64,000 nt of DNA from Cloacibacterium sp047601505 (GTDB lineage: Bacteria; Bacteroidota; Bacteroidia; Flavobacteriales; Weeksellaceae). Of the stretch, positions 8,573 through 18,455 are shown piece by piece; the first letter of the stretch is position 1; each line of letters opens with the position of its first letter. The position numbers and the translations under genes were made by a program. The notes below the pieces were generated by a model, which worked only from the letters and a program-made list of their open reading frames with translations, made no database searches and was not told the origin of the DNA. The DNA lies in contig NZ_JASGJD010000001.1 of NCBI RefSeq assembly GCF_047601505.1, positions 3,162,001 to 3,226,000 on the forward strand, in the 5' to 3' direction.

Positions 8573-9165
8573 TGTCTAAAAAAATCACATATAAAATTTA
8601 TAAAAATATAGTCGCCTTTTTAGGTTTGGCTATATTTTTTTCTTTAACCTCTTGCGAGGAAGATATTACAAAAGCCAATCAAAACAAAAAGAAAAACTTC
8701 CCTTCAAGAATTATCTACAACGCCAACATCATCAAGCGAGATTCTGGGCAAGTAAAAGTGAGATTTAAAGCTCCTTTATTAGAAGAATACGAATTTGTAG
8801 ATACCCCTTATGTTGAAATTAGAAAAGGTTTATATCTAGAATTTTACGATTCTAAAAAACCAAATGTTCCTGGTAAACTTTGGGCAAAATATGCAAAAAT
8901 CATAGAAAAAAAACAATTCTATGAAGCAAAAGGACATGTAAAAGTTATTAATAACGAAGGACAAACTTTTGTGATGGAATCTATCTACTGGGACAAAGCC
9001 AACCGTAAAATGTACACCAAAGACACTGTATTTATCACAGATAAAGACGGTTCTATATTTGTTGCAGCAAACGGTATGAAAGCCAAAGACGATTTCACAG
9101 AATATGTTTTCTACAACAATTCCGGAGATTTTAATGTGAAGAAAATGCCCGATGTAAAAAATTAA
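8572..9165 (+). CDS. lptC: LPS export protein LptC-like lipoprotein
   Basis: 197 aa. A basic start, a hydrophobic segment and the lipobox LTSC (Cys 28) mark a lipoprotein or membrane-anchored periplasmic protein. The body consists of short repeating beta strands (YEFVDTPYVEIRKGLYLEFY, YEAKGHVKVINNEGQTFVME, GMKAKDDFTEYVFYN) of the LptC/OstA type, whose stacked strands form the groove that carries lipopolysaccharide from the inner to the outer membrane. In bacteria of this class LptC is often annotated in this lipoprotein form. Start and stop overlap both neighbours by the TAATG arrangement, so translation is coupled. Confidence 0.82.
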   Translation: MSKKITYKIYKNIVAFLGLAIFFSLTSCEEDITKANQNKKKNFPSRIIYNANIIKRDSGQVKVRFKAPLLEEYEFVDTPYVEIRKGLYLEFYDSKKPNVPGKLWAKYAKIIEKKQFYEAKGHVKVINNEGQTFVMESIYWDKANRKMYTKDTVFITDKDGSIFVAANGMKAKDDFTEYVFYNNSGDFNVKKMPDVKN

Positions 9166-10214
9166 TGGAAAATAATTTTTTAGCAATTGGTCTTATGTCT
9201 GGAACCAGCCTCGATGGTTTGGACATTTGTTATGTAAAATTCGAAAAAAAACAACACTGGAATTTCGAAATTCTACATGCAGAAACTGTAAAATATCCTA
9301 AATTTTGGGAAGAAAAACTAAAAAATAGCATACATCTTTCTGCAGAAGACATTGCTGAACTCAACAGCGATTATGGTTTTTATCTCGGAGAAAAAGTAAA
9401 CGAATTCATCTCTAAAAATCAGATAAAAAACATAGATTTAATCGCTTCTCATGGGCATACGGTTTTTCATCAGCCACAAAAAAAATTCACTTTACAAATT
9501 GGTGATGGAAGAGCAATAAAACTCATTACCAAAATTCCTGTAATTTATGATTTCAGAATGCAAGACGTTTTAATGGGCGGAAACGGCGCTCCATTAGTTC
9601 CAATTGGTGACGAATTGCTGTTTCAACAATATGACGCTTGCCTTAATTTGGGCGGATTTTCTAATATTTCAATGAGAATTGAAGGAAAAAGAATTGCTTT
9701 TGATATTTGTCCTGTAAACATTGTTTTGAATAGTTTAGCTCAAAAAAGAGGACAAAAATATGACGAAGACGGCAAAATTGCCAGACTTGGGAAAATAGAT
9801 TCGGAATTGCTTAATGAACTTAATAATTTGAAATTTTACCGACAAGATTTCCCCAAATCTCTAGGAATTGAATGGGTTTTGGAAAACGTTTCAAGTAAAT
9901 TTGAAAAACAAAGCACCGAAGATTTATTGGCAACTTTCACAGAGCATAGCGCAATACAAATCGCTAACACGCTCAATCAATTCAAACTAAAAAATGTTTT
10001 GATTACTGGTGGCGGAACGTATCATTCTTATTTAATTGAAAAAATAAAATCTAAAACTTCTACAGAAATTATCATCCCAGAAAAAACGATTATCGATTAC
10101 AAAGAAGCTCTTATTTTTGCTTTCATGGGTGTTTTGAGAATGAATAACGAAACAAACGTACTATCTTCAGCTACAGGAAGTTACGAGAATCACAGCTCTG
10201 GCATTATTGCATAA
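9165..10214 (+). CDS. anmK: Anhydro-N-acetylmuramic acid kinase
   Basis: Phosphorylates and opens 1,6-anhydro-MurNAc released during cell-wall turnover, giving MurNAc-6-phosphate for recycling. The N-terminus holds the ATP-binding signature GLMSGTSLDGLD (residues 9-20). NLGGFSNIS and the late GGGTYH glycine motif complete the hexokinase/actin-fold kinase pattern. 349 aa is somewhat short of the E. coli protein (369) but usual for Bacteroidota. It is the last gene of the operon with lptC; the start codon overlaps the lptC stop. Confidence 0.93.
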   Translation: MENNFLAIGLMSGTSLDGLDICYVKFEKKQHWNFEILHAETVKYPKFWEEKLKNSIHLSAEDIAELNSDYGFYLGEKVNEFISKNQIKNIDLIASHGHTVFHQPQKKFTLQIGDGRAIKLITKIPVIYDFRMQDVLMGGNGAPLVPIGDELLFQQYDACLNLGGFSNISMRIEGKRIAFDICPVNIVLNSLAQKRGQKYDEDGKIARLGKIDSELLNELNNLKFYRQDFPKSLGIEWVLENVSSKFEKQSTEDLLATFTEHSAIQIANTLNQFKLKNVLITGGGTYHSYLIEKIKSKTSTEIIIPEKTIIDYKEALIFAFMGVLRMNNETNVLSSATGSYENHSSGIIA

Positions 10215-10263
10215 AAAAAGTTCCAGAAATTATCCGAAACTTTGTATTTATACTTCGTACTTC

Positions 10264-10653
10264 TTATAGTTGTTCAATCTTATCTGTAAGAGTATTGATG
10301 AAATTTTGCAAAGGTTTTTCAACCATCATTTTGATAAAAGGATTAAAATTTCCATCAAAAAGCAACTGAACTTCGGTTTGGCTATCACTAATTGGATTGA
10401 TATTGCCCGTAAGAGAAAAATCTAGAGAAGAACTAGCAGATTTCAAAACCACTTTTTTATCTTCTTCTAATTCAGCTATTTTAAGTGCAACTTCTGGCAT
10501 CCCTTTCAAACCAAATTTAAAACCATCTTCTCTGTGTTCAAAACTTGTTAAACTATCAGGCATTAGGTTTTTGTAATCTTCAGGTTTTTTAAGCATTTCA
10601 AAAAGTTCTTTCGAAGATTTATTTACGATAATTTTTCTTCCTTCTAAATTCAT
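10264..10653 (-). CDS. SRPBCC-fold (START/Bet v1-like) protein
   Basis: 129 aa with no signal peptide. The pattern (IIVNKSSKELFEMLKKPEDYKNLMP at the start, a central run of beta strands, and the C-terminal helix MMVEKPLQNFINTLTDKIEQL) is that of small SRPBCC proteins, which have a deep hydrophobic cavity. Ligand and role are unknown. It diverges from the NUDIX gene, and the two promoters overlap. Confidence 0.75.
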   Translation of the reverse strand: MNLEGRKIIVNKSSKELFEMLKKPEDYKNLMPDSLTSFEHREDGFKFGLKGMPEVALKIAELEEDKKVVLKSASSSLDFSLTGNINPISDSQTEVQLLFDGNFNPFIKMMVEKPLQNFINTLTDKIEQL

Positions 10654-10660
10654 TTTTTAA

Positions 10661-10694
10661 TATTTTTGTAAAAATTAATTGTCCTACAAATGTA
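10661..10694. promoter_or_regulatory. Overlapping divergent -7 elements (SRPBCC / NUDIX)
   Basis: Plus strand TATTTTTG (10661-10668) would serve the NUDIX gene. Minus strand TACATTTG (plus 10687-10694) would serve the SRPBCC gene and covers the ATG of the NUDIX gene. Transcription from the two could interfere. Confidence 0.45.
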
Positions 10695-11301
10695 TAAAGT
10701 TTTTATCAACGAAAAAAAATTAAGCATCACTAATTCTCTAACAAATGCTGAGAAGAACATAAGATTTGAAGGACTTACTTCATTAGAAATTGCTGTAGAT
10801 TTACTCGAAAATACTTCTACACCAGAGATTAACATCTATGGAGAAAACCCCACTGAAATTTGGGAAGAATTCTCTACCATGTTTAAGAAAATTGAAGCAG
10901 CTGGAGGCATCGTAAAGAACAAAGAAGAAAAAATTCTTTTCATCTACAGACTTGGCAGATGGGATCTACCAAAAGGAAAGCTAGAACCAAACGAAAAACT
11001 AGACGAAGCTGCGCTAAGAGAAGTGGAAGAAGAAACAGGTTTACAAGAATTGGTTTTAGAAAAATTTGTAAACACTACTTTCCATATTTATAAGGAAAAA
11101 AGAGACGGAAAAGAAGTAAAAATTCTGAAAGGAACGCACTGGTTTAAAATGCAATATATTGGAAACGAAATTCCTAAACCTCAAATTGAAGAAGGAATTA
11201 CAAAAGTAGAATGGATTAACGCTGAAGAAATTAGAGAGAAGGTCTTTCCAAATACCTTCAATAATATAAAACTTATTCTGGAAGAATCTTTATCTATATA
11301 A
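10690..11301 (+). CDS. NUDIX hydrolase
   Basis: 203 aa. A complete Nudix box is present at residues 96-118: G96, E102, R110-E111, E114-E115 and G117 match GX5EX7REUXEEXGU, so Mg2+-dependent hydrolysis of a nucleoside diphosphate linked to some group is expected. An N-terminal extension of about 70 residues (with INIYGENPTEIWEEF) precedes the Nudix fold. The exact substrate cannot be read. It converges on murF with a hairpin repeat between. Confidence 0.9.
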   Translation: MYKVFINEKKLSITNSLTNAEKNIRFEGLTSLEIAVDLLENTSTPEINIYGENPTEIWEEFSTMFKKIEAAGGIVKNKEEKILFIYRLGRWDLPKGKLEPNEKLDEAALREVEEETGLQELVLEKFVNTTFHIYKEKRDGKEVKILKGTHWFKMQYIGNEIPKPQIEEGITKVEWINAEEIREKVFPNTFNNIKLILEESLSI

Positions 11302-11306
11302 AAACA

Positions 11307-11367
11307 CTTCGACTACGCTCAGTGTGACAAATCGAATCCTTAATTGTCAGTCTGAGCGTAGTCGAAG
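11307..11367. repeat. Long hairpin repeat, probable terminator
   Basis: The left arm, starting CTTCGACTACGCTCAG (11307), pairs with CTGAGCGTAGTCGAAG (11352-11367); the stem extends further with two mismatches around a short loop. Elements of this CTTCGACTACGCTCAGTGTGACA type are scattered in many Bacteroidota genomes; relatives lie at 49831 and 60239. It lies between convergent genes and can end both transcripts. Confidence 0.75.
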
Positions 11368-11389
11368 ACTTTTGTAAATTGATATTCTA

Positions 11390-12664
11390 CTATTTTATAA
11401 ATTCTAAAGCTTTTTCTAGTGCAATACCTCGCGAAGCTTTCAATAAAATATTCTGAGAATCTAAATTGTTTTCTTTAAGAAATTCTATTAAATCATCTGT
11501 TGTAAGAAAAGAAGTAACATCCGCTTCGGCATTTTTAAAATTAGGACCAACAGTAATTATTTGGTCGAAATTTAAAGATTGAGCTAAATTTAAAATTTGA
11601 GAATGTTCTGCCGCACTTTCTTCTCCCAATTCTAGCATATCTCCAATAATAATAGTTTTAGAACCCGCAAATTGGTTGAAATTTTCTAAAGAAACCTTCA
11701 TAGAACTTGGGTTGGCATTGTAAGTATCTAAAACCAAAGTTTTATCTCCTTTTTTTACAATTTGAGAACGCATATTGGTAGGTGTATATTCTTCAATTGC
11801 TTTTTTAATTAAAGAAAATTCTAAACCAAAATATAAGCCTAAACTAGCTGCAGCACATAAATTGGTAAAATTATACTCACCGGTAAGATTAGAAAGAGCT
11901 TCTACTTCTTTGTAAAGCAATCCTACGCAATTGTTTTCTACAATTTTCTCAAAATAAAACTCAGAATCTCTTCTACCAAAAGGAATTATCAAATCATAAC
12001 CTTCGGTTTTTTCTACTTGAATTTTATCATTTTCGTTAATGAGAATAAATTGGTCGTGAGATTTTAAATAATCGTATAATTCAGATTTTCCTTTTATAAC
12101 GCCTTCTACTCCGCCAAAACCTTCAAGATGAGCCTTGCCAAAATTAGTAATGTACCCAAAATTAGGTTTTGCGATAGAACAAAGCAATTCTATTTCTTTT
12201 TGATGATTAGCACCCATTTCTACAACAGCCATTTCGTGTTCTGGTTTTATCGAAAGTATGGTAAGCGGAACGCCAATATGATTATTAAGATTACCAAAGG
12301 TGTATTGCACATTAAATTTCTGCGAAAGTACTGCGTGTATGAGCTCTTTTGTGGTAGTTTTACCATTGCTTCCTGTAAGTGCAATAATAGGAATATTAAG
12401 CTGATCTCTATGATATTTTGCCAATTCTTGTAGAAATACCAAAGTAGATTCTACATAAAAAATATTTTTAGCAGTATTTTCAAAATTTTTATCTTCTACA
12501 ATTACTGCCAAAGCACCTTTTTGTATGGCATCTTCGGCGAGAGTTGCTGCGTTAAAATTTTCTCCTGAAAAAGCAAAGAAAATATCGTTTTCTTCTATTT
12601 TTCGGCTATCTATTGTTACTTTATTTGAGTTTAAATAAAGTTTATAAAAATCAATAATATTCAT
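11390..12664 (-). CDS. murF: UDP-MurNAc-tripeptide–D-Ala-D-Ala ligase
   Basis: Adds D-alanyl-D-alanine to the peptidoglycan precursor in the cytoplasm, the last cytoplasmic step of stem-peptide synthesis. The P-loop TGSNGKTTTK is at residues 97-106, NNHIGVPLT and VEMGANHQKEI follow in the Mur-ligase central domain, and YNANPSSMKVSL marks the start of the C-terminal domain. The N-terminal domain has IDSRKI. 424 aa is normal. It follows gldJ, an association also known in Flavobacterium. Confidence 0.94.
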   Translation of the reverse strand: MNIIDFYKLYLNSNKVTIDSRKIEENDIFFAFSGENFNAATLAEDAIQKGALAVIVEDKNFENTAKNIFYVESTLVFLQELAKYHRDQLNIPIIALTGSNGKTTTKELIHAVLSQKFNVQYTFGNLNNHIGVPLTILSIKPEHEMAVVEMGANHQKEIELLCSIAKPNFGYITNFGKAHLEGFGGVEGVIKGKSELYDYLKSHDQFILINENDKIQVEKTEGYDLIIPFGRRDSEFYFEKIVENNCVGLLYKEVEALSNLTGEYNFTNLCAAASLGLYFGLEFSLIKKAIEEYTPTNMRSQIVKKGDKTLVLDTYNANPSSMKVSLENFNQFAGSKTIIIGDMLELGEESAAEHSQILNLAQSLNFDQIITVGPNFKNAEADVTSFLTTDDLIEFLKENNLDSQNILLKASRGIALEKALEFIK

Positions 12665-12673
12665 AATTCAAAA

Positions 12674-12704
12674 ATAAAAAAATCCTTTCCAAAAAAGGAA
12701 AGGA
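12674..12704 (-). terminator. Terminator after gldJ
   Basis: Stem ATCCTTTCC (12681-12689) with GGAAAGGAT (12696-12704). Read on the minus strand it is followed by a T-rich run, so gldJ and murF are partly uncoupled. Confidence 0.75.
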
Positions 12705-12727
12705 TTGTGAAATATTTACAAAATTAA

Positions 12728-14344
12728 TTATCTTTTTGTTCTTTTGGTTCCTCCGTCTTTAGCATCTTGAGCTACACGGAAACCTACCCAACCAAAAGAT
12801 TTAGACTCGTCTCTGTATCTTCTTTGTCCTGGGTCTAACCAATATGAAGTATCCAACCAAGAACCACCTTTTACTACTCTTACTGTATTAGAAACTCTAG
12901 TAGTTCTATTTTTGTTATCTTTCTGTAAAATAACTCTTCCTTTTTCATCTACAATAAATTGGCTTTTTGGAGAGTTATAAATGCTATAATCAGTAGCCGC
13001 ACTATCTGCTTCTTTACCATAACCGGCTTCTAATGAAGACATAAAATCACCATCTCTGTAATTTCTTTGGTCTGCTACTGTATTTCTGTCGTAGCTTCCT
13101 GGTAATCTCTTATAAACTTCTCTTCCGTCTGCTAATCTATCAAATTTCATATCTTTAGCATCCACTTTTTTGTAAGTTCCATCTGCATTTCTAGCAGTTT
13201 GTTGTGGCATATTACCTCTATAATAATTGAAATCACTAGCTTCATCATCAATAAGTGGTCTGTAAACATCTGCAGTCCATTCAGCTACATTGCCATACAT
13301 ACCATATATTCCTAAATCGTTAGACGGATATTTTCTAACATCAGCAGTTGTAGGAGAACCATCGTTATTCCAACCGCCAACTCCAGAATAATCTCCTCTA
13401 CCTTGTTTGAAGTTTTCTAGGTACATTCCTTTTTGGCTTCCTTTTTTGCCTCTTAATTTTTCAATTTCAGGATCTTTGCCTAAAATAGCATTGTAATTTC
13501 TATTTTTTTGAACACCAAGAGCTGCATATTCCCATTCTACTTCTGTAGGAAGACGGAATTTGGTAACTAAACCAGCAGTTGCATTTCTGTTTGCTGCTTG
13601 TATTCTGGCATTAGAAGTTCTGATACCAGATTTTTGTTGTAATCTTTGTTTATTTACGTAGCTTTCTAGCTCTGGGTCGTTTGCTTTATATTTATCTAAA
13701 TTAAATGCATTTGCACCTTGGTTATTGGTATCATTTGCATAATAATCTTTATTAATTACCCCTTGTTTCATTAATTCAGACTCATTAGCTCTGTCTGTAA
13801 GCCAATCGCAATATCTTGATGCTTGTTGCCAAGAAACACCTACTACAGGATAATAATCATACTCTGGCGAACGGAAATATGTCTCAGCATAATCGTTTCT
13901 AGATAATTTATTATTCCAAACTAAAGTATCTGGTAAAGCACCGTTATAAATATTTTTATAACTAGGGTCTGATGGTGGGAATACAAATTTTAACCAAGTT
14001 ACATAAGAACGGTAATCTGCATTAGTAATTTCTGCTTCACCAATAAAGAAAGAACTCACCTGCATTCTTCTAGGTGTGTTATTCCAATCGTGCATTACAT
14101 CATCCTTTACCAATCCCATTGTAAAAGTACCTCCTTCTACATAAACCATATTTGGCCAACCTTTTGGTTTTTGTTGCTTCCCGGTGAAAAACCAACCTTT
14201 CGGGTCGTTAGTTTTCCATCCATTCATGCCAAGTTTGTTTTTGGACCCGCCTCCACTTTTAACCTTACCTCCATTTCCTCCACAACTTATTAAAATAAGA
14301 GCGACTGCTAAAGAAAGTAATGAGATAAACTTTAGTTTTTTCAT
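12728..14344 (-). CDS. gldJ: Gliding-motility/T9SS lipoprotein GldJ
   Basis: 538 aa lipoprotein: signal ending in LILISC with the lipid-modified Cys at 21. The body is a formylglycine-generating-enzyme-like (sulfatase-modifying factor) fold, seen in VEGGTFTMG near the start, VVGVSWQQASRYCDWL, RLPTEVEWEYAALG, YGNVAEWTADVYRP and the end VRVVKGGSWLD plus WVGFRVA. In this class GldJ (about 560 aa) and the shorter GldK share the fold; the length and the neighbours porU, porV and murF point to GldJ. GldJ stabilises other T9SS/gliding proteins at the outer membrane. It lies divergent from porU. Confidence 0.88.
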   Translation of the reverse strand: MKKLKFISLLSLAVALILISCGGNGGKVKSGGGSKNKLGMNGWKTNDPKGWFFTGKQQKPKGWPNMVYVEGGTFTMGLVKDDVMHDWNNTPRRMQVSSFFIGEAEITNADYRSYVTWLKFVFPPSDPSYKNIYNGALPDTLVWNNKLSRNDYAETYFRSPEYDYYPVVGVSWQQASRYCDWLTDRANESELMKQGVINKDYYANDTNNQGANAFNLDKYKANDPELESYVNKQRLQQKSGIRTSNARIQAANRNATAGLVTKFRLPTEVEWEYAALGVQKNRNYNAILGKDPEIEKLRGKKGSQKGMYLENFKQGRGDYSGVGGWNNDGSPTTADVRKYPSNDLGIYGMYGNVAEWTADVYRPLIDDEASDFNYYRGNMPQQTARNADGTYKKVDAKDMKFDRLADGREVYKRLPGSYDRNTVADQRNYRDGDFMSSLEAGYGKEADSAATDYSIYNSPKSQFIVDEKGRVILQKDNKNRTTRVSNTVRVVKGGSWLDTSYWLDPGQRRYRDESKSFGWVGFRVAQDAKDGGTKRTKR

Positions 14345-14506
14345 AATTAATTAAAATAATTTCAAGCTACAAAGAAAAATAATTTATTTTACCTAACAAA
14401 ATTCTATTATTAACTTTTTATGATTTTCTTAACGCTGTAGAATAAATTTTATTGTTTAATATGAAAATTTTATTTTTTTCGTTTATTTTGTAGCTCAATA
14501 CAAATT

Positions 14507-17500
14507 ATGAAAACACATAGACTTTTTATTTTATTTATTTTTTGTTTCATTAATGTTTTTTCGCAAAAGACTATAATTGAATGGGATAACAATAAAGTTT
14601 TTGATTACGGCACCTACCAAAAGAATCTGCCTTTTTTTAAAAATGGTAATTATTCTATAATCAATGGCAGTCCGTTTTATACATTTACACAAAAAGACAA
14701 AGAATTTAGGCAACTCGAAATAAAAAATCTTGTTTGGGAGAAAGTGAATTCGAAAGATTTATTTGAATTGAATTCAGACTATATTCCAGAAAAAGAGATA
14801 GCAGAAATTAATACTTCTAATCAACCTGTAGAAGATTTATTCTTAAGTAATATTGTTGTATCAGCATTTAAAAAAGATTCTAAAGCTGTTTATAGACTTG
14901 TTTCATTCGACATTGCAAAGAAAACTACTTCTACAAAAAGAGCATCTGCAACCAGCACTTCTATTGGAGACACCGAAAATCCTCTAAAATCGGGAACTTT
15001 CTATAAAATTAAAGTGAGTAAATCGGGGGTTTTCAAAATTACAACCAAATTTTTAAGAGACAACGGAATTAACCCGTCAAATATAAACCCTAAAAATTTC
15101 AGAATTTATGGAAACGGAGGTTTAATGTTACCTGAATATAACCAAGATTTCAGATATGCGGCGCTTCAAGAAAACGCCATACAAGTAGTGGGAGAAGACG
15201 ACGGGAAATGGGATGATGGAGATTATGCTCTTTTCTACGCTCAAGGTCCAAATGGTTATAATCTTTTTGACAATTATAATGGCAATGGAAACAAGAGGCA
15301 AGACACCAGAATTTCTCATATCAGTCAGAATTACGTAAATATTTATGAAGATTACGCTTATTATTTTATTAATTTTGATAAAGGTGCAGGAAAAAGAGTA
15401 GCAACTTCTGATGTAGATTTACCAAGTAATAGTGCTGACATCTTCACAAGATACGACGATTATCAGTTCTTAAACGAAGAAAAAAAAAACTTTCTAAACA
15501 TTGGAAGACTTTGGGTAGGAGAACCTTTCAACACAGATAAATCTGTAACATTTACTACTAATACACCTATCTTAGCAACAGATGAATTAAAATTAAAAAT
15601 TTCGGTATATGTTCAAAATGCGAATAACGACAAAATTGCATATAATCTAAACGGACAAAACCTCGGAAATTATACCGTAACCAATACTTTAGATACAAAA
15701 ATAAGAGAAATAGCTCTGCAAACAGATGTACAAAACATTGCTGGAAACAGTTTAAAATTCGATTTTTCGCCAACAGGAAGCAATCCTTTGGTTACTTACA
15801 ATTTGGATTATGTAGAAGTTCAGTATAAGCAAGACCTTAAGTTCAATAATTCTCAAATGAATTTTAGAGCTTATGATATCTTTGAAGGAACAGGTTCTAA
15901 TTATGGTTTTACGATGGATAACACAACCGGATTAGAGCAAATCTGGAACGTTTCAGACATTACAAATGCCAAAAAAGTTACCAATAAAGCATCTGGAAGC
16001 CAATTTAGTTTCGGATATATGGCAGATAGCAATTATTTCAACAACGAATTTGTTGCCTTTAAAAGTGATGCTGCATACGAACCAAATTTTGTAGAAAAAA
16101 CAGAAAATCAAGACTTAGCATCGTTGCAAAACATTGATTATTTAATCCTTACAACAAAAGATTTCAGCTCGCAAGCAGAAAGAATTGCAAATTATTACAG
16201 AAATAATAAAAATTACAAGGCAGAAGTAGTAGATGTAAGAAAAGTGTACAACGAATACAGCTCTGGAGGACAAGATTTAACAGCTCTTAGAGATTTTGTA
16301 ACTAAACTTAACACACCTACAGGAACACTGAAATATGTTTTGATATTAGGAGATACCACTTTTGATTTCAGAAACAAGACAACTACTAACACCAATAACA
16401 TCCCAAGCTATGAAAGTGATTTTAGCGAAAATTTTGAAGCTTCCTTCGTTTCTGATGATTATATAACAATGACGGCTCCACAGAATTCGTCTTACGTTTA
16501 TGCAATTTTCCCAAATTTACCCGTAGGAAGATTACCTGCACAAAGCACCCAAGAAGCTAAAGTATTAGTAGATAAAACCCTTTCTTACTATAATGCAAAT
16601 TCTGGACAAGCAACTCCTTTTGGAGATTGGAGAATGAAAATGAATTTTGTAGCAGATGATGACAACGATAGTAAAGTTGATACCAGCACAAATCCTTATA
16701 TGAGAGGTGCTTTTCATGATGTAATAAATCTTGTTATAGCAAATAATTTTGAAGGAAGCACAGACAAACCAGAATACAACATCAAAAAATTATACTTAGA
16801 TGCTTTTCCTGCACAAAGTACAGCAGGCGGACAAAGATTTACTCAAGTAAACCAAGGCATCACTAATGCAATGAGCAATAGTTTATATCTTTCTTATTTC
16901 GGGCATGGAGGAATTAGCGGTTGGGCGCAAGAAAGAGTTCTTACATTGCAAGAAATTATAGCTTTCAATAACTTTAACAATGCTTATGTTAGATTTCCTT
17001 TTGTAAGTACAATTACTTGCGAATTTGCTCTTTGGGACGACCATAATACCACTTCTGCTGGAGAGCAAATGATAAAATTATCTCAAGGAGGAGCTAATGC
17101 AATGATTACTTCTAGTAGAGCCATTGCAACAGTGTACGGAAGATTATTTTCTAACACTTTCACTACCAATTTATTTAAACTTTACAATAATGATTTCCTA
17201 CCTATTGGAGATGCATTTTTAGCAGCAAAAAGAGAATACGGAACAGATTCTAATCACCTAAAAGTAAATTTATTAGGAGACCCTGCTTTAAAACTCAGCA
17301 GACCAAAAAATTTAGTAGTTATTGATAATATTGAATCTCCTGTTAGCGGACAATTAAGAGCTTTAGATTTTGTAAAAATTACGGGTCATGTCAATAATTC
17401 TGGTGGTACTGTAGACAATACATTTAATGGAAAAGTAGTAATTAACATTTTTGATAAAAGACTTAACAAGAAAACATTAAACAATGACGGAAACCTTACT

Positions 17501-18436
17501 CCCGTTTTAAGCTACACAGAAGAAGGCAGCCCAATTGTAAAATCTTCTGGAACAGTTACCAATGGCACTTTTACAGTAGAATTTTATATGCCAAAAGATA
17601 TTAATTACACTGTTGGAAACGGAAGAATTTTAGCGTATGCAGATAATAATGTATTTGATGTTTTCAATAATAAAACTCAAAAAATAGGAGATATTAACCC
17701 TAATGGAATTAACGATAATGAAGCTCCAAAAGTTCAACTTTATCTTAACAATACCAACTTTGTAGATGGAGGAATTGCCAATACAAACCCGAATTTATTG
17801 GCTTGCGTTACCGATAACACCGGCATCAATTCTACTGGTTCGGGAATTGGGCACGACATTACTGTAATTCTTGACGGCGAAGTAGTAAACACAACTGTTT
17901 TGAATGATTTCTACTCTCCTGGTTCGGGAAATGGATGTATTAATTCGTCGTTTTTAGATTATCAAAAGGGCTCTGTGCTGTATCCATTCCAGAATTTAGC
18001 TGCAGGTGAACACCAATTAACATTTAAAGTTTGGGACATCAATAATAATTCGACAACTCAAACGTTAAACTTTATAGTAAAAGACCCAAATGCCGAAAAT
18101 CTGGTAATTAAAAAATTACTAAATTGGCCCAATCCTTTTACCAATAAAACATTTATCCAATTCGAACACAATTGTGATGATATTTTAGATGTAAATGTTC
18201 AAATATTTACCATTACAGGTAAATTGGTAAGAACTATTAGCACAAGTATTACTTCTGACCCATTTTTAGAAGGATACAGAACCAGCAGAACCGCAATAGA
18301 ATGGGACGGAAACGACGATTTTGGTTCACCAGTTGGAAAAGGAACTTATATTTATAAAGTTCTTGTAAAAAGTCAAAACCAGGAAAAATGCAAAGGCACA
18401 GCTTCTCTGGTAGAAAAATTAGTAATTTTGAAATAA
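14507..18436 (+). CDS. porU: Type IX secretion system sortase PorU
   Basis: 1309 aa with a signal peptide (MKTHRLFILFIFCFINVFS). The C-terminal half contains a gingipain-type C25 peptidase domain: the catalytic His lies in SYFGHGGISGW (His 800) and the catalytic Cys in STITCEFALWDD (Cys 838), the order and spacing of gingipains. The end (NWPNPFTNKTFIQFEHN, then WDGNDDFGSPVGKGTYIY) is a T9SS-type C-terminal domain. PorU sits on the cell surface, cuts the sorting domain off secreted cargo and attaches the cargo to lipopolysaccharide. porV follows after 19 bases, its partner in the attachment complex. Confidence 0.93.
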   Translation: MKTHRLFILFIFCFINVFSQKTIIEWDNNKVFDYGTYQKNLPFFKNGNYSIINGSPFYTFTQKDKEFRQLEIKNLVWEKVNSKDLFELNSDYIPEKEIAEINTSNQPVEDLFLSNIVVSAFKKDSKAVYRLVSFDIAKKTTSTKRASATSTSIGDTENPLKSGTFYKIKVSKSGVFKITTKFLRDNGINPSNINPKNFRIYGNGGLMLPEYNQDFRYAALQENAIQVVGEDDGKWDDGDYALFYAQGPNGYNLFDNYNGNGNKRQDTRISHISQNYVNIYEDYAYYFINFDKGAGKRVATSDVDLPSNSADIFTRYDDYQFLNEEKKNFLNIGRLWVGEPFNTDKSVTFTTNTPILATDELKLKISVYVQNANNDKIAYNLNGQNLGNYTVTNTLDTKIREIALQTDVQNIAGNSLKFDFSPTGSNPLVTYNLDYVEVQYKQDLKFNNSQMNFRAYDIFEGTGSNYGFTMDNTTGLEQIWNVSDITNAKKVTNKASGSQFSFGYMADSNYFNNEFVAFKSDAAYEPNFVEKTENQDLASLQNIDYLILTTKDFSSQAERIANYYRNNKNYKAEVVDVRKVYNEYSSGGQDLTALRDFVTKLNTPTGTLKYVLILGDTTFDFRNKTTTNTNNIPSYESDFSENFEASFVSDDYITMTAPQNSSYVYAIFPNLPVGRLPAQSTQEAKVLVDKTLSYYNANSGQATPFGDWRMKMNFVADDDNDSKVDTSTNPYMRGAFHDVINLVIANNFEGSTDKPEYNIKKLYLDAFPAQSTAGGQRFTQVNQGITNAMSNSLYLSYFGHGGISGWAQERVLTLQEIIAFNNFNNAYVRFPFVSTITCEFALWDDHNTTSAGEQMIKLSQGGANAMITSSRAIATVYGRLFSNTFTTNLFKLYNNDFLPIGDAFLAAKREYGTDSNHLKVNLLGDPALKLSRPKNLVVIDNIESPVSGQLRALDFVKITGHVNNSGGTVDNTFNGKVVINIFDKRLNKKTLNNDGNLTPVLSYTEEGSPIVKSSGTVTNGTFTVEFYMPKDINYTVGNGRILAYADNNVFDVFNNKTQKIGDINPNGINDNEAPKVQLYLNNTNFVDGGIANTNPNLLACVTDNTGINSTGSGIGHDITVILDGEVVNTTVLNDFYSPGSGNGCINSSFLDYQKGSVLYPFQNLAAGEHQLTFKVWDINNNSTTQTLNFIVKDPNAENLVIKKLLNWPNPFTNKTFIQFEHNCDDILDVNVQIFTITGKLVRTISTSITSDPFLEGYRTSRTAIEWDGNDDFGSPVGKGTYIYKVLVKSQNQEKCKGTASLVEKLVILK

Positions 18437-18455
18437 TACAATAATAAACAATAAC

